Under the pieces are notes generated by a model. The model searched no databases and was not told where the DNA came from. It saw only the letters and a list, made by a program, of their open reading frames with translations. Source: Lachnospiraceae bacterium (GTDB lineage: Bacteria; Bacillota; Clostridia; Lachnospirales; Lachnospiraceae). Taken from it: a stretch of DNA of 64,000 bases. The DNA lies in NCBI GenBank assembly GCA_017431515.1, contig JAFRKV010000038.1, positions 62,001 through 126,000 on the forward strand, written 5' to 3'. A program made the position numbers and the translations under genes. This document shows positions 53,995 through 63,328 of the stretch, one piece after another (position 1 is the stretch's first letter; each line of letters opens with the position of its first letter).

Positions 53995-56838
53995 ATGATG
54001 AAGAAAACACAGACAAAAGATGCGCTCCGGAATATCCGGAAGAATTTTGTGTCCTATCTCGCGGTGGCCATCGTGACCATGATCGGCTGCGGCGTCTATT
54101 TTGGTGCATTTTTTTATGCGGATGCGCTGGTCCGGTCCGGGCAGGAATTCTTCCGGGATACCAATTTTGAAGATATGGATGTGATTGCCGTTCGCGGTCT
54201 TTCCGCGGATGAGATCAGAGAAATCGCTTCGATTGACGGGATACAGGATGCAGAGGGCACTTATCAGATCACAGGCGCCACGGCGATCTATGCCGGAGAG
54301 GATTATGACGTCACTGTTTTCGGGGCGACGGACCGGGTCGGAGAATCCGTCATTTTGAGCGGGACGCATCCTTCGAAGGAGGGAGAATGCGCCCTTCCCA
54401 AGGATGCCATGAAGGAGATGGGCGTCAAGATCGGCAGCACCATCCAGTTAATGGTTCCCTCAGCGATGGAAGGGCTGCTCAAGACAGATACATATACCGT
54501 GACAGCGGAGATCGAGCATCCGGAGGATTACCGGACCGGCAGCGTCAACTACGTCATCCTGTCGAAAGAGTCCTTTGATCAGGAATTTGTGGAGGGGAAT
54601 TATACCTTCGTGAGAGTCAAGGCGGGGATCCCCAAGGATACCAATATTCTGTCCTCCGCTTACTTTACAGCGCTTCAACCGATCAAAGAGGCGCTGGACG
54701 AGGGATTGAAAGAGATCGCCGCAAAACAGAACAGGGATCGAAAAGCAAGGGCGGAGGCAGTACTGGCGGAGGAAGAAAAAAAGGCGAATGACCAGATCCG
54801 GGAAGCGGAGCAGTCTCTGGCGGAGAAAGAGCAGGAACTGGAAGAGGCCGAAGCACAGATCGCAGAAGGAGAAGCACGGATCGCAGAGGCGGAAAAACAG
54901 CTTGAGGATGCCAAAAATGCAGTAAACAGCCGTGCTGGAAAGGTTTCCAAAATGGAGGGTCTGCTTCATCTGCCGATTCCGGGCGCAAGCAGCAAATTAG
55001 GGTCTGCCAAGGCGCAGATCGAAGAAAACGAAGCGCTTCTGGAAGAAAAGAAGGCGGAGATCGCAGAAGCGAAGGAACAAGCAGAGGACGGCCGCAAACA
55101 GCTTGATGATGCCAAAGCGGAGTTGGAGGAGAAAAAAGCGGAAGCCGAGAAAAAGATTGCGGATGCGAGGGATGAGATCGACGCGATGGAGCCGGCGGTC
55201 TTTGCCGTGCTCACCCGGAATGAAAAGGAAGGCTATGTGGCGCTGGATCAGATCGTCAACATCTTAAAAAAGCTGGCATCCGTCTTTGTGGTGATCTTCA
55301 TGGCGATCGGTGTCATCGTGGTGCTTTCCACCATTACCATCCTGATCGATAATCAGAAAAAACTGATCGGTTCCATGAAGGCCTTTGGTTTCCGGAACAG
55401 CGAGATCATACTGAAATATGCGATTTTCGGCGTAAGCGCCGTGTTTCTGGGGATGCTTATGTCCATTGTGCTGGCAATTCTTCTGGAACAGGTCATTGCC
55501 ATCGCGCTTGGCGGCATTTTTGTGGTGGAGCCGCAGAAGGTCTTTTTCAGAATCGGAGATTTCCTGCTGCTGCTACTGATCGAGCTGCTGCTTGCGGGAT
55601 TTGTTGCGGTTGCCGCCACCTATCTGAATGCCGTCCGCTCTTCCGCGGTGGATCTGATGAACGGCGTGACAAAGGAAAAAGGGTTCCGTTTTACGGTGAA
55701 GAAGGGAACCGGGAAATCCCTGTATTCCCGTTTGATCTTCCGCAACATGCGAAAGGACGCGGCGCGCGTCATCTGCTCGGTGATCATCATAGCGGGAAGC
55801 TGTCTCATGATCGGCGTCGGATTTACGATGGATCTCGCCTTCCGAAAACTGACGGTGAAGTCTGTGGAGCAGGTCACCCATTATGATCTGGAGATCACGA
55901 TCCCGAACGGAACAAGTGAGGATACGATTGAGAAGCTGAAGGAGATGCTGGAGAATGAGGAGCTGCCCTTTGCGGAAATGTACTCTGTCCAGACCCGTTT
56001 CATCCATGACGGCAAGGAGGAGTTTGTGCGTGTGATCTCCGGAGACAACGCGTATATCGGAGATTATCTGATCTTTTCCGATATGGAAGGAAAGAGCCGG
56101 TATTCGCTTGATGCGCAGCGCGTGCTTGTGCCTGTACGGCTGAGGGAGTCGTTTGATATCAAGCCGGGGGATGAGATCATCTTTTACGACACCGACATGA
56201 AGCAGCATAAAAGCACAGCCGGGGAGACTATCAGGAATTATATCGGACGCAATATCTATCTTTCCGAAGACGTCTACCGGGATATTTTCGGAGAAGACGG
56301 AGAAAAGAACCTGCTTCTGGTCCGGACCGGCGACAGGGCGAAAGAGGAAGTGATGCAGGAGATCAGGCAGGCGTTTCCGAGGATGACCGTGGAGCGGACC
56401 GATACGCTGCCGGATGCGGTTTCCGGATTCTGGACAAGAGTATTCCGCACTTTGATCGCTGTGATGACGGGACTGTCCATCTTGATGTCCGTGTTTGTGC
56501 TGTTGAATCTGGTCAATATCTTTGTGGGGCGGAGAAAGAATGAGTTGATCATCATGGCCGTGAACGGGTTTTCCTATCGTCAGAGGATCGGGTATCTTCT
56601 GCGTGAGACCATCGCAACCACGGCACTCGGACTCCTGCTTGGGACGGGCGGCGGATGTCTGCTTACGAATTATCTGGTGCGCATCATCGAGCCTACGGAC
56701 GCCATGTTCGATCGTTCGATCCAGCCGCTGGCATGGCTGATCGCCTGCGGGATGGAGGCGGTATTTGCTTTGCTGATCAATTTCTTCGCGTTCCGTCGCG
56801 TGAAAGGATATCAATTAACAGATCTGACAAGAAGTTGA
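53995..56838 (+). CDS. FtsX/MacB-like permease with long coiled coil
   Basis: A 947-residue permease. After the first helix (YLAVAIVTMIGCGVYFGAFF) comes an external MacB-like domain, then a Glu/Ala/Lys-rich coiled coil (~235-400; EEAEAQIAEGEARIAEAEKQ and similar heptads), a first FtsX core of three helices (~430-570), a second external domain and a final FtsX core. Two FtsX modules on one chain fit a single permease working with the GAF-ABC ATPase whose gene ends four bases upstream. Substrate unknown; peptide sensing or lipoprotein release are possibilities. Confidence 0.87.
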   Translation: MMKKTQTKDALRNIRKNFVSYLAVAIVTMIGCGVYFGAFFYADALVRSGQEFFRDTNFEDMDVIAVRGLSADEIREIASIDGIQDAEGTYQITGATAIYAGEDYDVTVFGATDRVGESVILSGTHPSKEGECALPKDAMKEMGVKIGSTIQLMVPSAMEGLLKTDTYTVTAEIEHPEDYRTGSVNYVILSKESFDQEFVEGNYTFVRVKAGIPKDTNILSSAYFTALQPIKEALDEGLKEIAAKQNRDRKARAEAVLAEEEKKANDQIREAEQSLAEKEQELEEAEAQIAEGEARIAEAEKQLEDAKNAVNSRAGKVSKMEGLLHLPIPGASSKLGSAKAQIEENEALLEEKKAEIAEAKEQAEDGRKQLDDAKAELEEKKAEAEKKIADARDEIDAMEPAVFAVLTRNEKEGYVALDQIVNILKKLASVFVVIFMAIGVIVVLSTITILIDNQKKLIGSMKAFGFRNSEIILKYAIFGVSAVFLGMLMSIVLAILLEQVIAIALGGIFVVEPQKVFFRIGDFLLLLLIELLLAGFVAVAATYLNAVRSSAVDLMNGVTKEKGFRFTVKKGTGKSLYSRLIFRNMRKDAARVICSVIIIAGSCLMIGVGFTMDLAFRKLTVKSVEQVTHYDLEITIPNGTSEDTIEKLKEMLENEELPFAEMYSVQTRFIHDGKEEFVRVISGDNAYIGDYLIFSDMEGKSRYSLDAQRVLVPVRLRESFDIKPGDEIIFYDTDMKQHKSTAGETIRNYIGRNIYLSEDVYRDIFGEDGEKNLLLVRTGDRAKEEVMQEIRQAFPRMTVERTDTLPDAVSGFWTRVFRTLIAVMTGLSILMSVFVLLNLVNIFVGRRKNELIIMAVNGFSYRQRIGYLLRETIATTALGLLLGTGGGCLLTNYLVRIIEPTDAMFDRSIQPLAWLIACGMEAVFALLINFFAFRRVKGYQLTDLTRS

Positions 56839-56865
56839 GAGTGTGAGGGACAGTTTATGAACGGC

Positions 56866-56998
56866 GGGGGCAAAAGTGCCATGCGATGAAATCGCATGTG
56901 CACTTTGCGTGAAGAGGCGCCCTGGCGTGCTAGCACGCCGAGGCGCCTTTCCGCGCAAAGGTCACAATGTCACTTCGTGACATGTGACTTTTGCCCCC
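56866..56998. repeat. Large folded dispersed repeat, copy 2
   Basis: Same architecture as the copy at 41-172. Outer arms GGGGGCAAAAG (56866-56876) and CTTTTGCCCCC (56988-56998), hairpin ATGCGA-TGAAA-TCGCAT, long arm with GTGCACTTTGCG, central palindrome GGCGTGCTAGCACGCC, and the same GTCAC-TTC-GTGAC hairpin. Stem pairs differ from copy 1 in a compensated manner. It fills most of the 305-base gap (56839-57143) between the FtsX permease and the secretion operon. Confidence 0.85.
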
Positions 56999-57030
56999 GC
57001 CGATTTGAATTGCTTTAATTGTATACAATA

Positions 57031-57101
57031 TTACCAAATAGCAGCAAAATTATACCGAATAGCGACAACTCATTGAATCAAAGGGATTTCTTTTATACAA
57101 T
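57031..57101 (+). promoter_or_regulatory. LytTR-type operator and promoter, site 3
   Basis: TTACCAAATAGC (57031-57042) and ATACCGAATAGC (57052-57063) repeat with 21-base period. TTGAAT (57073-57078), 17-base spacer, TACAAT (57096-57101); the -10 begins exactly 42 bases from the second ACC. It drives the secretion operon that starts at 57144. Confidence 0.8.
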
Positions 57102-57143
57102 AATCCGTAGTATGCATTGCGGGAAGGATGGGAACGATTCTGT

Positions 57144-57626
57144 ATGGAAAATGAGACCATTTTCAGAGAGAAACCCATGGAGCGGGTCGCATCTGCGGAT
57201 CAGCTGAATGATTATATCAAGCTCTCCAACCCGGGGCTTTGGTTCATCTTGGGCGCAGTGGTGATTCTGCTGGCCGGTGCATGCATCTTCGGGCTGGTGG
57301 GGCATATTGACTCTTCCGTCCCGTGTGTTGCGATCTCCGACGGACAGAACACGGTCTGCTGGGTCAAAAAAGAATACGGTGACAGGTTCACGGAGGATAT
57401 GGCGGTCAAGATCGATCAGACGGAGTATCCCGTATCCCTCCACAATGCGACCCCGGTATCCGTGGATCCGGGGACCGATGCGTATGTGCTGTTTCTCGGT
57501 GATATGCAGCCGGGAGAGTGGATCTATGAGATTGATGCGGATGGAACGCTTCCGACAGGCTCGTATGAGGCGAGGCTGGTGACGGAGCGGATTTCACCGC
57601 TTTCGTTTTTGTTTGGCAAATCATGA
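57144..57626 (+). CDS. Short NHLP-type secretion accessory protein
   Basis: A 160-residue protein with one membrane helix (LWFILGAVVILLAGACIFGLVG, ~34-55) and a ~100-residue extracytoplasmic beta domain. It begins IFREKPMERVASADQLNDYIK, an opening shared with the HlyD-like 'secretion protein' of NHLP (NHLM) bacteriocin systems, but lacks the long coiled-coil hairpin of true HlyD adaptors. It overlaps the C39 exporter gene by four bases. In a Gram-positive envelope a short adaptor is reasonable. Confidence 0.72.
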   Translation: MENETIFREKPMERVASADQLNDYIKLSNPGLWFILGAVVILLAGACIFGLVGHIDSSVPCVAISDGQNTVCWVKKEYGDRFTEDMAVKIDQTEYPVSLHNATPVSVDPGTDAYVLFLGDMQPGEWIYEIDADGTLPTGSYEARLVTERISPLSFLFGKS

Positions 57627-59806
57627 GAGAAAAACGAAGGATCAAACAGCCGGCCGAAAAAAAGGTCGCCAAAGTGCCGTTTATCATGCAGATGGAAGCG
57701 CTGGAGTGCGGCGCTGCTTCCCTTGCCATGGTGCTTGCTTATTATGAGAAGTGGATTCCTCTGGAGCAGGTGAGGCGGGACTGCGGTGTTTCGAGAGACG
57801 GCTCCAACGGGCGCAATATCCTGCTTGCCGCCAGAAACTACGGGCTGAATGCGGACGGATACCGGTATGAGCCGGATTACCTGAAGGAACACGGCACCTT
57901 TCCCTGCATCGCGCACTGGGAATTCAACCACTTTGTGGTGGTGAACGGATTCCGGGGCAATAAGGTATCCATCAACGATCCGGCCAGAGGCGCGGTGCTT
58001 GTGCCGATGGAGGAGTTTGACGAAAAGTTTACGGGTCTTTGTATCCTCTTTTCTCCGTCAGAAACCTTTGCGCCCGGCGGAAAGCCCAGATCCACCCTGT
58101 CGTTTGCGAGGAAGCGGCTGACGGGATGCGCGGCAGCCATCCTCTTTGTGGTGGTCATGACGCTGATCTCTTCCCTGATCGGCGTGATCAATCCGGTGTT
58201 TTCCAAGATTTTTATGGACCGGCTGCTGACAGGCAGGGATCCGGGATGGCATATTCCGTTTTTGATCGTGATGTCGGCCTTCGGCTTTGTGCAGATTCTG
58301 ACACAGCTGATCAGCGCGATCTATTCGAAACGGATCGACGGCAAGATGTCTGCCTGCGGGACCACCTCCTATATGTGGAAGGTGTTGAATCTCCCCATGG
58401 ATTTCTTTTCCCAGCGCTTTGCGGGGGATATTCTGGTGCGCCGGGCAGGGAATGCCGGCATCTCCAATTCGCTCATTTATACCTTTGCGCCCCTGGTGTT
58501 AAACGCGTTTATGATGGTGTTTTACCTCGTGGTCATGCTGAGAAACAGTGTGGTCCTGACAATGATCGGGATTTCCTCCATTGTGATCAATCTTCTGATC
58601 TCCCGTCTGATCTCAAAACAGAGGGTCGGCATTTCGCGGATCCAGTCCCGCGATTCCGGAAAACTCTATAGCTGCACGACGGCAGGGATCGAGATGATCG
58701 AGACCATCAAGGCCAGCGGTGCAGAGGACGGTTTTTTTCAGAAGTGGGCCGGCTATCAGGCCAGCGTGAATACCCAGAAGGTTCGCTTTGCAAAACTGAA
58801 TCAGTATCTCGGGAGCGTCCCCGGGATCGTCTCTGTGGTGACCAATACCACGGTTGTGGCTGTGGGGGTGTACCTTGTGATGCAGGGGCATTTTACCATC
58901 GGTTCCATCACGGCTTTTCAGGGATTTCTCGGCGCCTTCTCCGCGCCGGCTTCCACGTTTATTTCCACCGGCCAGACGCTGCAGGAACTGCGGACGGATA
59001 TGGAGCGGATCGAGGATGTCATGGAATACCCGGATGATACGAACGGCGCCGCCCGCACCGTCACAGGAGAGGTCAGTTATAAGAAGCTGCGCGGCGCTGT
59101 GGAGATGCGGCATGTGACCTTCGGCTATTCCCCGCTGGAAGAGCCTTTGATCCGGGACTTTTCCCTGAAACTGACGCCGGGCAGCAGGGTCGCCTTTGTG
59201 GGAGAAAGCGGGTGCGGCAAGTCCACGCTGGCAAAACTTCTTTCCGGGCTGTACAGCCCGTGGGAAGGAGAGATCCTGTTTGATGACCGGCCGCTGCAGG
59301 AGATTGACCGGAGCGTATTTACGGGATCGGTGGCGGTGGTGGATCAGGACATCATCCTGTTTGAAGACACGATCTCCGAAAATATCCGGATGTTGGATGA
59401 TTCCATCAAGGAGTTTGAGGTGATCGCCGCGGCGCGGGACGCGCAGATCCATCAGGATATCGTTGCCCGTGAGAACGGCTATGATTATAAGATGACAGAG
59501 GGAGGAACGGATTTTTCCGGTGGTCAGAGACAGCGGATGGAGATCGCGCGAGTGCTGGCGCAGGATCCCACCATCGTGATCCTGGATGAAGCCACCTCTG
59601 CATTGGATGCCAGAACGGAATGTGACGTGGTCAATGCGATTAAGGACAGAGGCATCACCTGCATTGTGATCGCGCACCGTCTTTCCACCATCCGGGACTG
59701 TGACGAGATCATCGTCATGGATCACGGAAACGTGGTGGACAGGGGGCGGCACGAGGAGCTCTACGCCAAAGGAGGCTATTACCGAGACTTGGTACAAAGC
59801 GAATAG
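57623..59806 (+). CDS. NHLP-type peptidase/permease/ATPase exporter (C39)
   Basis: A 727-residue ABC exporter. The N-terminal C39 peptidase has Cys29 in MEALECGAAS, His103 in EFNHFVVV and Asp119 in NDPARG, so it can cut double-glycine leaders. Six membrane helices follow (~165-460), then the ATPase with GESGCGKST (~527), DFSGGQRQRMEIARVL and ILDEATSALD. The family cuts the leader and exports the core peptide. The start ATG overlaps the accessory gene by four bases; the second ABC gene starts one base after its stop. Confidence 0.93.
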   Translation: MREKRRIKQPAEKKVAKVPFIMQMEALECGAASLAMVLAYYEKWIPLEQVRRDCGVSRDGSNGRNILLAARNYGLNADGYRYEPDYLKEHGTFPCIAHWEFNHFVVVNGFRGNKVSINDPARGAVLVPMEEFDEKFTGLCILFSPSETFAPGGKPRSTLSFARKRLTGCAAAILFVVVMTLISSLIGVINPVFSKIFMDRLLTGRDPGWHIPFLIVMSAFGFVQILTQLISAIYSKRIDGKMSACGTTSYMWKVLNLPMDFFSQRFAGDILVRRAGNAGISNSLIYTFAPLVLNAFMMVFYLVVMLRNSVVLTMIGISSIVINLLISRLISKQRVGISRIQSRDSGKLYSCTTAGIEMIETIKASGAEDGFFQKWAGYQASVNTQKVRFAKLNQYLGSVPGIVSVVTNTTVVAVGVYLVMQGHFTIGSITAFQGFLGAFSAPASTFISTGQTLQELRTDMERIEDVMEYPDDTNGAARTVTGEVSYKKLRGAVEMRHVTFGYSPLEEPLIRDFSLKLTPGSRVAFVGESGCGKSTLAKLLSGLYSPWEGEILFDDRPLQEIDRSVFTGSVAVVDQDIILFEDTISENIRMLDDSIKEFEVIAAARDAQIHQDIVARENGYDYKMTEGGTDFSGGQRQRMEIARVLAQDPTIVILDEATSALDARTECDVVNAIKDRGITCIVIAHRLSTIRDCDEIIVMDHGNVVDRGRHEELYAKGGYYRDLVQSE

Positions 59807-59807
59807 T

Positions 59808-61991
59808 ATGGGTTGGTTTGATGATCAGATAAAACTTCGAAAACAGAGAGACTATCAGTCTTTTGACGAGACATTTCAAAAGATCGCAAAGGCCGTGACA
59901 GGGGACCGATCGACCGGAACGGAAGGGTACCGTGAAGACCGCGGCACGGGGGCGATCGATAAGATTCTGGAGTATTATCATGTGTCCAAAAGAGAGATAC
60001 CGGGGAATCTCCGCACGGTGGGGGAGAAACTGGATTATTCCCTGCATGCGTCCGGCGTCATGCACCGCCACGTGGAGCTGACGACAGGATGGCATCGGGA
60101 TGCCTTCGGTGCCATGCTGGGATTTCGGAAGGCGGATGATACACCGGTGGCGTTCCTTCCCTTCGGGATGATGCATTATCGGGCCTATGACGAAGTAAAT
60201 GACAGATATACTCTGATACGGAAAAAGAACGAAGAGGATTACCGCAAGGAGGCCTATGCGTTTTACCGGCCTTTTCCGCTGAAACGTCTGCGTCTGATCG
60301 ACCTGGTGGCCTATATCCTCCACGTGATCGAGCCTGCGGATTACGTGATGATCCTGCTCGCCACGCTTCTCGTGACTGTGGTCGGGATGCTTGCGCCGCG
60401 GATCAATCTGTTTCTGTTTCAGGATGTGGTGAACAGCAACAGTATGGCGCTTCTGCTTGTGACGGTGCTGTTTTTGCTCTCGGCTTCCATCGGCACCCTG
60501 ATGTTCGGGGCAGTGAAAAGCCTGATCACGACCAGAATCGATACAAAGCTGAGCATTTGTGTGGAAGCGGCCACGATGATGCGGATTTTGTCGCTTCCGG
60601 CGCGGTTTTTCCGATCCTACAGCGCGGGAGAACTTTCGTCCAGAGCAGGACATGTTAATTCGCTTTGCACCACGCTGGTGTCTGTGACGCTGAGCACCGG
60701 GTTGACATCGGTTTTTTCACTGGCCTATATTTCGCAGATCTTTTTGTTTGCGCCGGGTCTGGTGGTGCCGGCTCTTGCCCTGATTCTCATTACGGTCGCG
60801 TTTACGGTGCTGTCGTCTTTGCTTCAGATGCGCCTGACCAAAAAGCAGATGCTGCTGGATTCCAGGGAAAGCGGCATGAGTTACGCGACGATCACGGGCA
60901 TTCAGAAGATCAAGCTGACCGGTTCGGAAATGCGGACCTTTTCCCGCTGGGGAGGGCTCTATGCCAAGGTTGCAGCGCTCCGCTACAACCCGCCGCTCTT
61001 TTTGAAGATCAATGCCGTGATCAGCTCTGCGATCACCATTGTGGGAACCATTGTATTGTACAATCAGGCCATCGTGACCCACGTGACGACAGCGGAGTAT
61101 TACGCGTTCCAGTCGGCCTACGGGATGGTCTTCGGCGCATTTATGTCCCTGTTCGGGGTGGCGCTGACTGCAGCCAATATCAAGCCCACCTTTGACATGG
61201 CGGAGCCGATCCTGGCGGCGGTGCCTGAGATTTCCGAACAGAAGGAGATTCTGACCAAAATCAACGGCGGCATCGAGGTGGTGGATCTGACCTTCCGCTA
61301 TCAGGAAAACGGACCGGTGATCCTGGATGATCTTTCCCTGACGATCCGGCCGGGACAGTATGTGGCTATCGTCGGCAGGACCGGCTGCGGGAAGTCCACG
61401 CTGATCCGGCTTCTGCTGGGATTTGAGACGCCCACAAGGGGCAAGATCTTTTATGACAGCAAGGATCTGAATACGCTGGATCTCAGATCTCTGCGCAAAA
61501 ACATCGGCGTCGTGACCCAAAACGGCAAACTGTTTCAGGGGGATATCTTTTCCAACATTGTGATCGCTGCGCCCTATCTGACCATGGAGGATGCGTGGGA
61601 GGCCGCCAGGATCGCGGGAATTGATGAAGATATCCGCAGAATGCCCATGGGGATGCATACGCTGATTTCCGAGGGAAGCGGCGGGATCTCCGGAGGGCAG
61701 AAGCAGCGCCTCATGATCGCGCGGGCGGTTGCGCCGAAGCCAAAGCTTCTCATCATGGACGAAGCGACTTCGGCTTTGGACAATATCACGCAGCGAAAGG
61801 TTTCGGAAGCACTGGATGCGATGCGGTGCACGAGGATCGTGATCGCCCATCGTCTTTCCACCATCCGCCAGTGTGACCGGATCCTGGTCTTTGACGGCGG
61901 CAAAATCGTGGAAGACGGCAGCTATGAAGAACTGATTGCAAAGAACGGATTTTTTGCGGATCTTGTGGAACGGCAAAGAGCCGATGTGTAA
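59808..61991 (+). CDS. NHLP-type permease/ATPase exporter without peptidase
   Basis: A 727-residue ABC exporter, partner of the preceding one. The N-terminal ~180 residues (MGWFDDQIKLRKQRDYQSFD...) are not a C39 peptidase but the domain typical of the second NHLM ABC protein. Membrane helices lie at ~180-450; the ATPase has GRTGCGKSTLIRL, GISGGQKQRLMIARAV and IMDEATSALDN. The two probably form a heterodimeric pump. A longer frame from 59700 lies inside the previous gene. Confidence 0.92.
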   Translation: MGWFDDQIKLRKQRDYQSFDETFQKIAKAVTGDRSTGTEGYREDRGTGAIDKILEYYHVSKREIPGNLRTVGEKLDYSLHASGVMHRHVELTTGWHRDAFGAMLGFRKADDTPVAFLPFGMMHYRAYDEVNDRYTLIRKKNEEDYRKEAYAFYRPFPLKRLRLIDLVAYILHVIEPADYVMILLATLLVTVVGMLAPRINLFLFQDVVNSNSMALLLVTVLFLLSASIGTLMFGAVKSLITTRIDTKLSICVEAATMMRILSLPARFFRSYSAGELSSRAGHVNSLCTTLVSVTLSTGLTSVFSLAYISQIFLFAPGLVVPALALILITVAFTVLSSLLQMRLTKKQMLLDSRESGMSYATITGIQKIKLTGSEMRTFSRWGGLYAKVAALRYNPPLFLKINAVISSAITIVGTIVLYNQAIVTHVTTAEYYAFQSAYGMVFGAFMSLFGVALTAANIKPTFDMAEPILAAVPEISEQKEILTKINGGIEVVDLTFRYQENGPVILDDLSLTIRPGQYVAIVGRTGCGKSTLIRLLLGFETPTRGKIFYDSKDLNTLDLRSLRKNIGVVTQNGKLFQGDIFSNIVIAAPYLTMEDAWEAARIAGIDEDIRRMPMGMHTLISEGSGGISGGQKQRLMIARAVAPKPKLLIMDEATSALDNITQRKVSEALDAMRCTRIVIAHRLSTIRQCDRILVFDGGKIVEDGSYEELIAKNGFFADLVERQRADV

Positions 61992-62005
61992 AGCGGAGGA
62001 ATGAA

Positions 62006-62317
62006 ATGGGACAACTGGAAGTGACGTGGAACATCGAGGGAGAAAGCCTTTTTCTCGGCTTGAAAGGAAAACTGAATACGCTGGAAGCCATGAATCTGGA
62101 CGAGAGACTGGGTCAGCTTCCGGACGAGGTGAAAAACATTTATTTTGACTTTGACGGGCTGATCTACATTGCTTCCGCAGGGCTTCGGATCCTTTACTGG
62201 GCGGGGGAATACACGGCAGAACGGGACGGCAGGGTTTCTGTCAAAAATGTCTGTCCGGAGGTGCTGGAAGTGCTTGATATGACCGGTTTCGGAGAGTACC
62301 TTGACATCAAATCATAA
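62006..62317 (+). CDS. STAS-domain anti-sigma-factor antagonist-like protein
   Basis: A 103-residue single STAS domain. IYFDFDGLIYIASAGLRILY carries the phosphorylatable serine position (Ser57 in IASAGLR), as in SpoIIAA/RsbV proteins. GCGGAGGAATG gives the ribosome site. It lies between the exporters and the LytTR genes. No anti-sigma kinase is encoded nearby; a SpoIIE-type phosphatase that could act on it is at 41.8-44.2 kb. Confidence 0.85.
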   Translation: MGQLEVTWNIEGESLFLGLKGKLNTLEAMNLDERLGQLPDEVKNIYFDFDGLIYIASAGLRILYWAGEYTAERDGRVSVKNVCPEVLEVLDMTGFGEYLDIKS

Positions 62318-62354
62318 TCATCATAGTAAGGACGGGGAAGAGACAGTTACGGCA

Positions 62355-62825
62355 ATGAACAACATGATTGATATTGATGTGGTTCTGGATGAGGATTACA
62401 TCGAACCCAAAGTAACGATACAGACAAGAGAAAAGACAAGACAGGTGGAACATATCATTCAGGCCATCGATTATGCATCCGACCGGGATTTTCCCGTGGT
62501 GATGGCCTATGCCGACGACAAAGCCATCCTGGTGTCCCAAAGGGATGTGGTCCGGGTTTTCACCCACAACAAGCGGGTGATGCTGCAGACGGAGGAGGAG
62601 GTCTATCTGATGAAGAAAAGCGTCTCCGCCCTGGAACAGATCCTGAATCCGGAGCGGTTTGTCCGGATCTCCCAATCAGAGATCATTAATCTTTACAAGG
62701 TGAAATGCTTTGACCTGACCACGAGGGGATCTGTGGGCGTTGAGTTTGAAGACGGAAATAAATCCTGGGTGTCACGCAACCGTCTCCATGCCATCCGGGA
62801 ATTGTTGAGAAAATATCGCAGGTGA
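62355..62825 (+). CDS. LytTR-family DNA-binding regulator 1
   Basis: A 156-residue protein with an N-terminal ~50-residue part and a C-terminal LytTR DNA-binding domain: VVRVFTHNKRVMLQTEEEVY and NPERFVRISQSEIINLYKVKC, ending SWVSRNRLHAIRELL. There is no receiver domain, so activity must be set otherwise, as in LytTR-DUF3021 pairs where the membrane partner restrains the regulator. Likely binds the 21-base-period repeats of this island. Start uncertain: ATG 62355 or 62364, both with weak ribosome sites. Confidence 0.88.
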   Translation: MNNMIDIDVVLDEDYIEPKVTIQTREKTRQVEHIIQAIDYASDRDFPVVMAYADDKAILVSQRDVVRVFTHNKRVMLQTEEEVYLMKKSVSALEQILNPERFVRISQSEIINLYKVKCFDLTTRGSVGVEFEDGNKSWVSRNRLHAIRELLRKYRR

Positions 62826-62843
62826 GGAACGAATCAGGAAACC

Positions 62844-63328
62844 ATGTCAGAATTACTGGATATCAAACTGATCATTGATCAGGAATGGCCGAAGCTTACG
62901 GTCTATATCAAGAATAAGGAGCGGAATGAGGATGTGGAGGCGCTGATCGCAGCAGTGCAGGCTTTTTCCGACAGAAAGATCCGCTGATACCGGCGTATTT
63001 TCGGGAGAGCCTGGTGATGCTGCCCCAAAGGCAGATCATCAGACTGTATATCCATAACCGGAAACTGATGGTACAGACCGCAGAACGGCTTTATGAAGTG
63101 AGAAAACCGCTCCGCGAGGTGGAGGAACTGCTGGATCAAAGCCGGTTTGTCCGGATTTCCCAATCGGAGACCATCAATCTGAGAAGGGTGAAAAGCTTTG
63201 ACTTTTCAACGGTCGGCACCATCGGGGTGGAGCTTGAGAACGGGGAGACCACATGGGTGGCGAGAAGACGGGTAAAAGATGTCAAAGAGGCTCTGGCGCG
63301 GGGGGATCACAATGAACATCAAAAATAA
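62844..63328 (+). pseudogene. LytTR-family regulator 2, frameshifted
   Basis: The frame from ATG 62844 starts like the first regulator and stops after 47 residues at 62985-62987. Reading one base shifted from ~62980 continues the homology: PLIPAYFRESLVMLPQRQII, then VEELLDQSRFVRISQSETIN and WVARRRVKDVKEAL, ending at 63328. Adding one C in the CC at 62981-62982 restores a ~161-residue protein aligned along its length with regulator 1. Either a real one-base deletion or a sequencing error. A shorter protein from ATG 63014 (104 residues, nearly the entire LytTR domain) could still be made. Confidence 0.85.

Noticed and set aside
59700..59807. Upstream extension of the second exporter gene
   Set aside because: The extension overlaps the end of the C39 exporter gene in another frame; the ATG at 59808 follows the stop by one base and starts the family-typical N-terminus.
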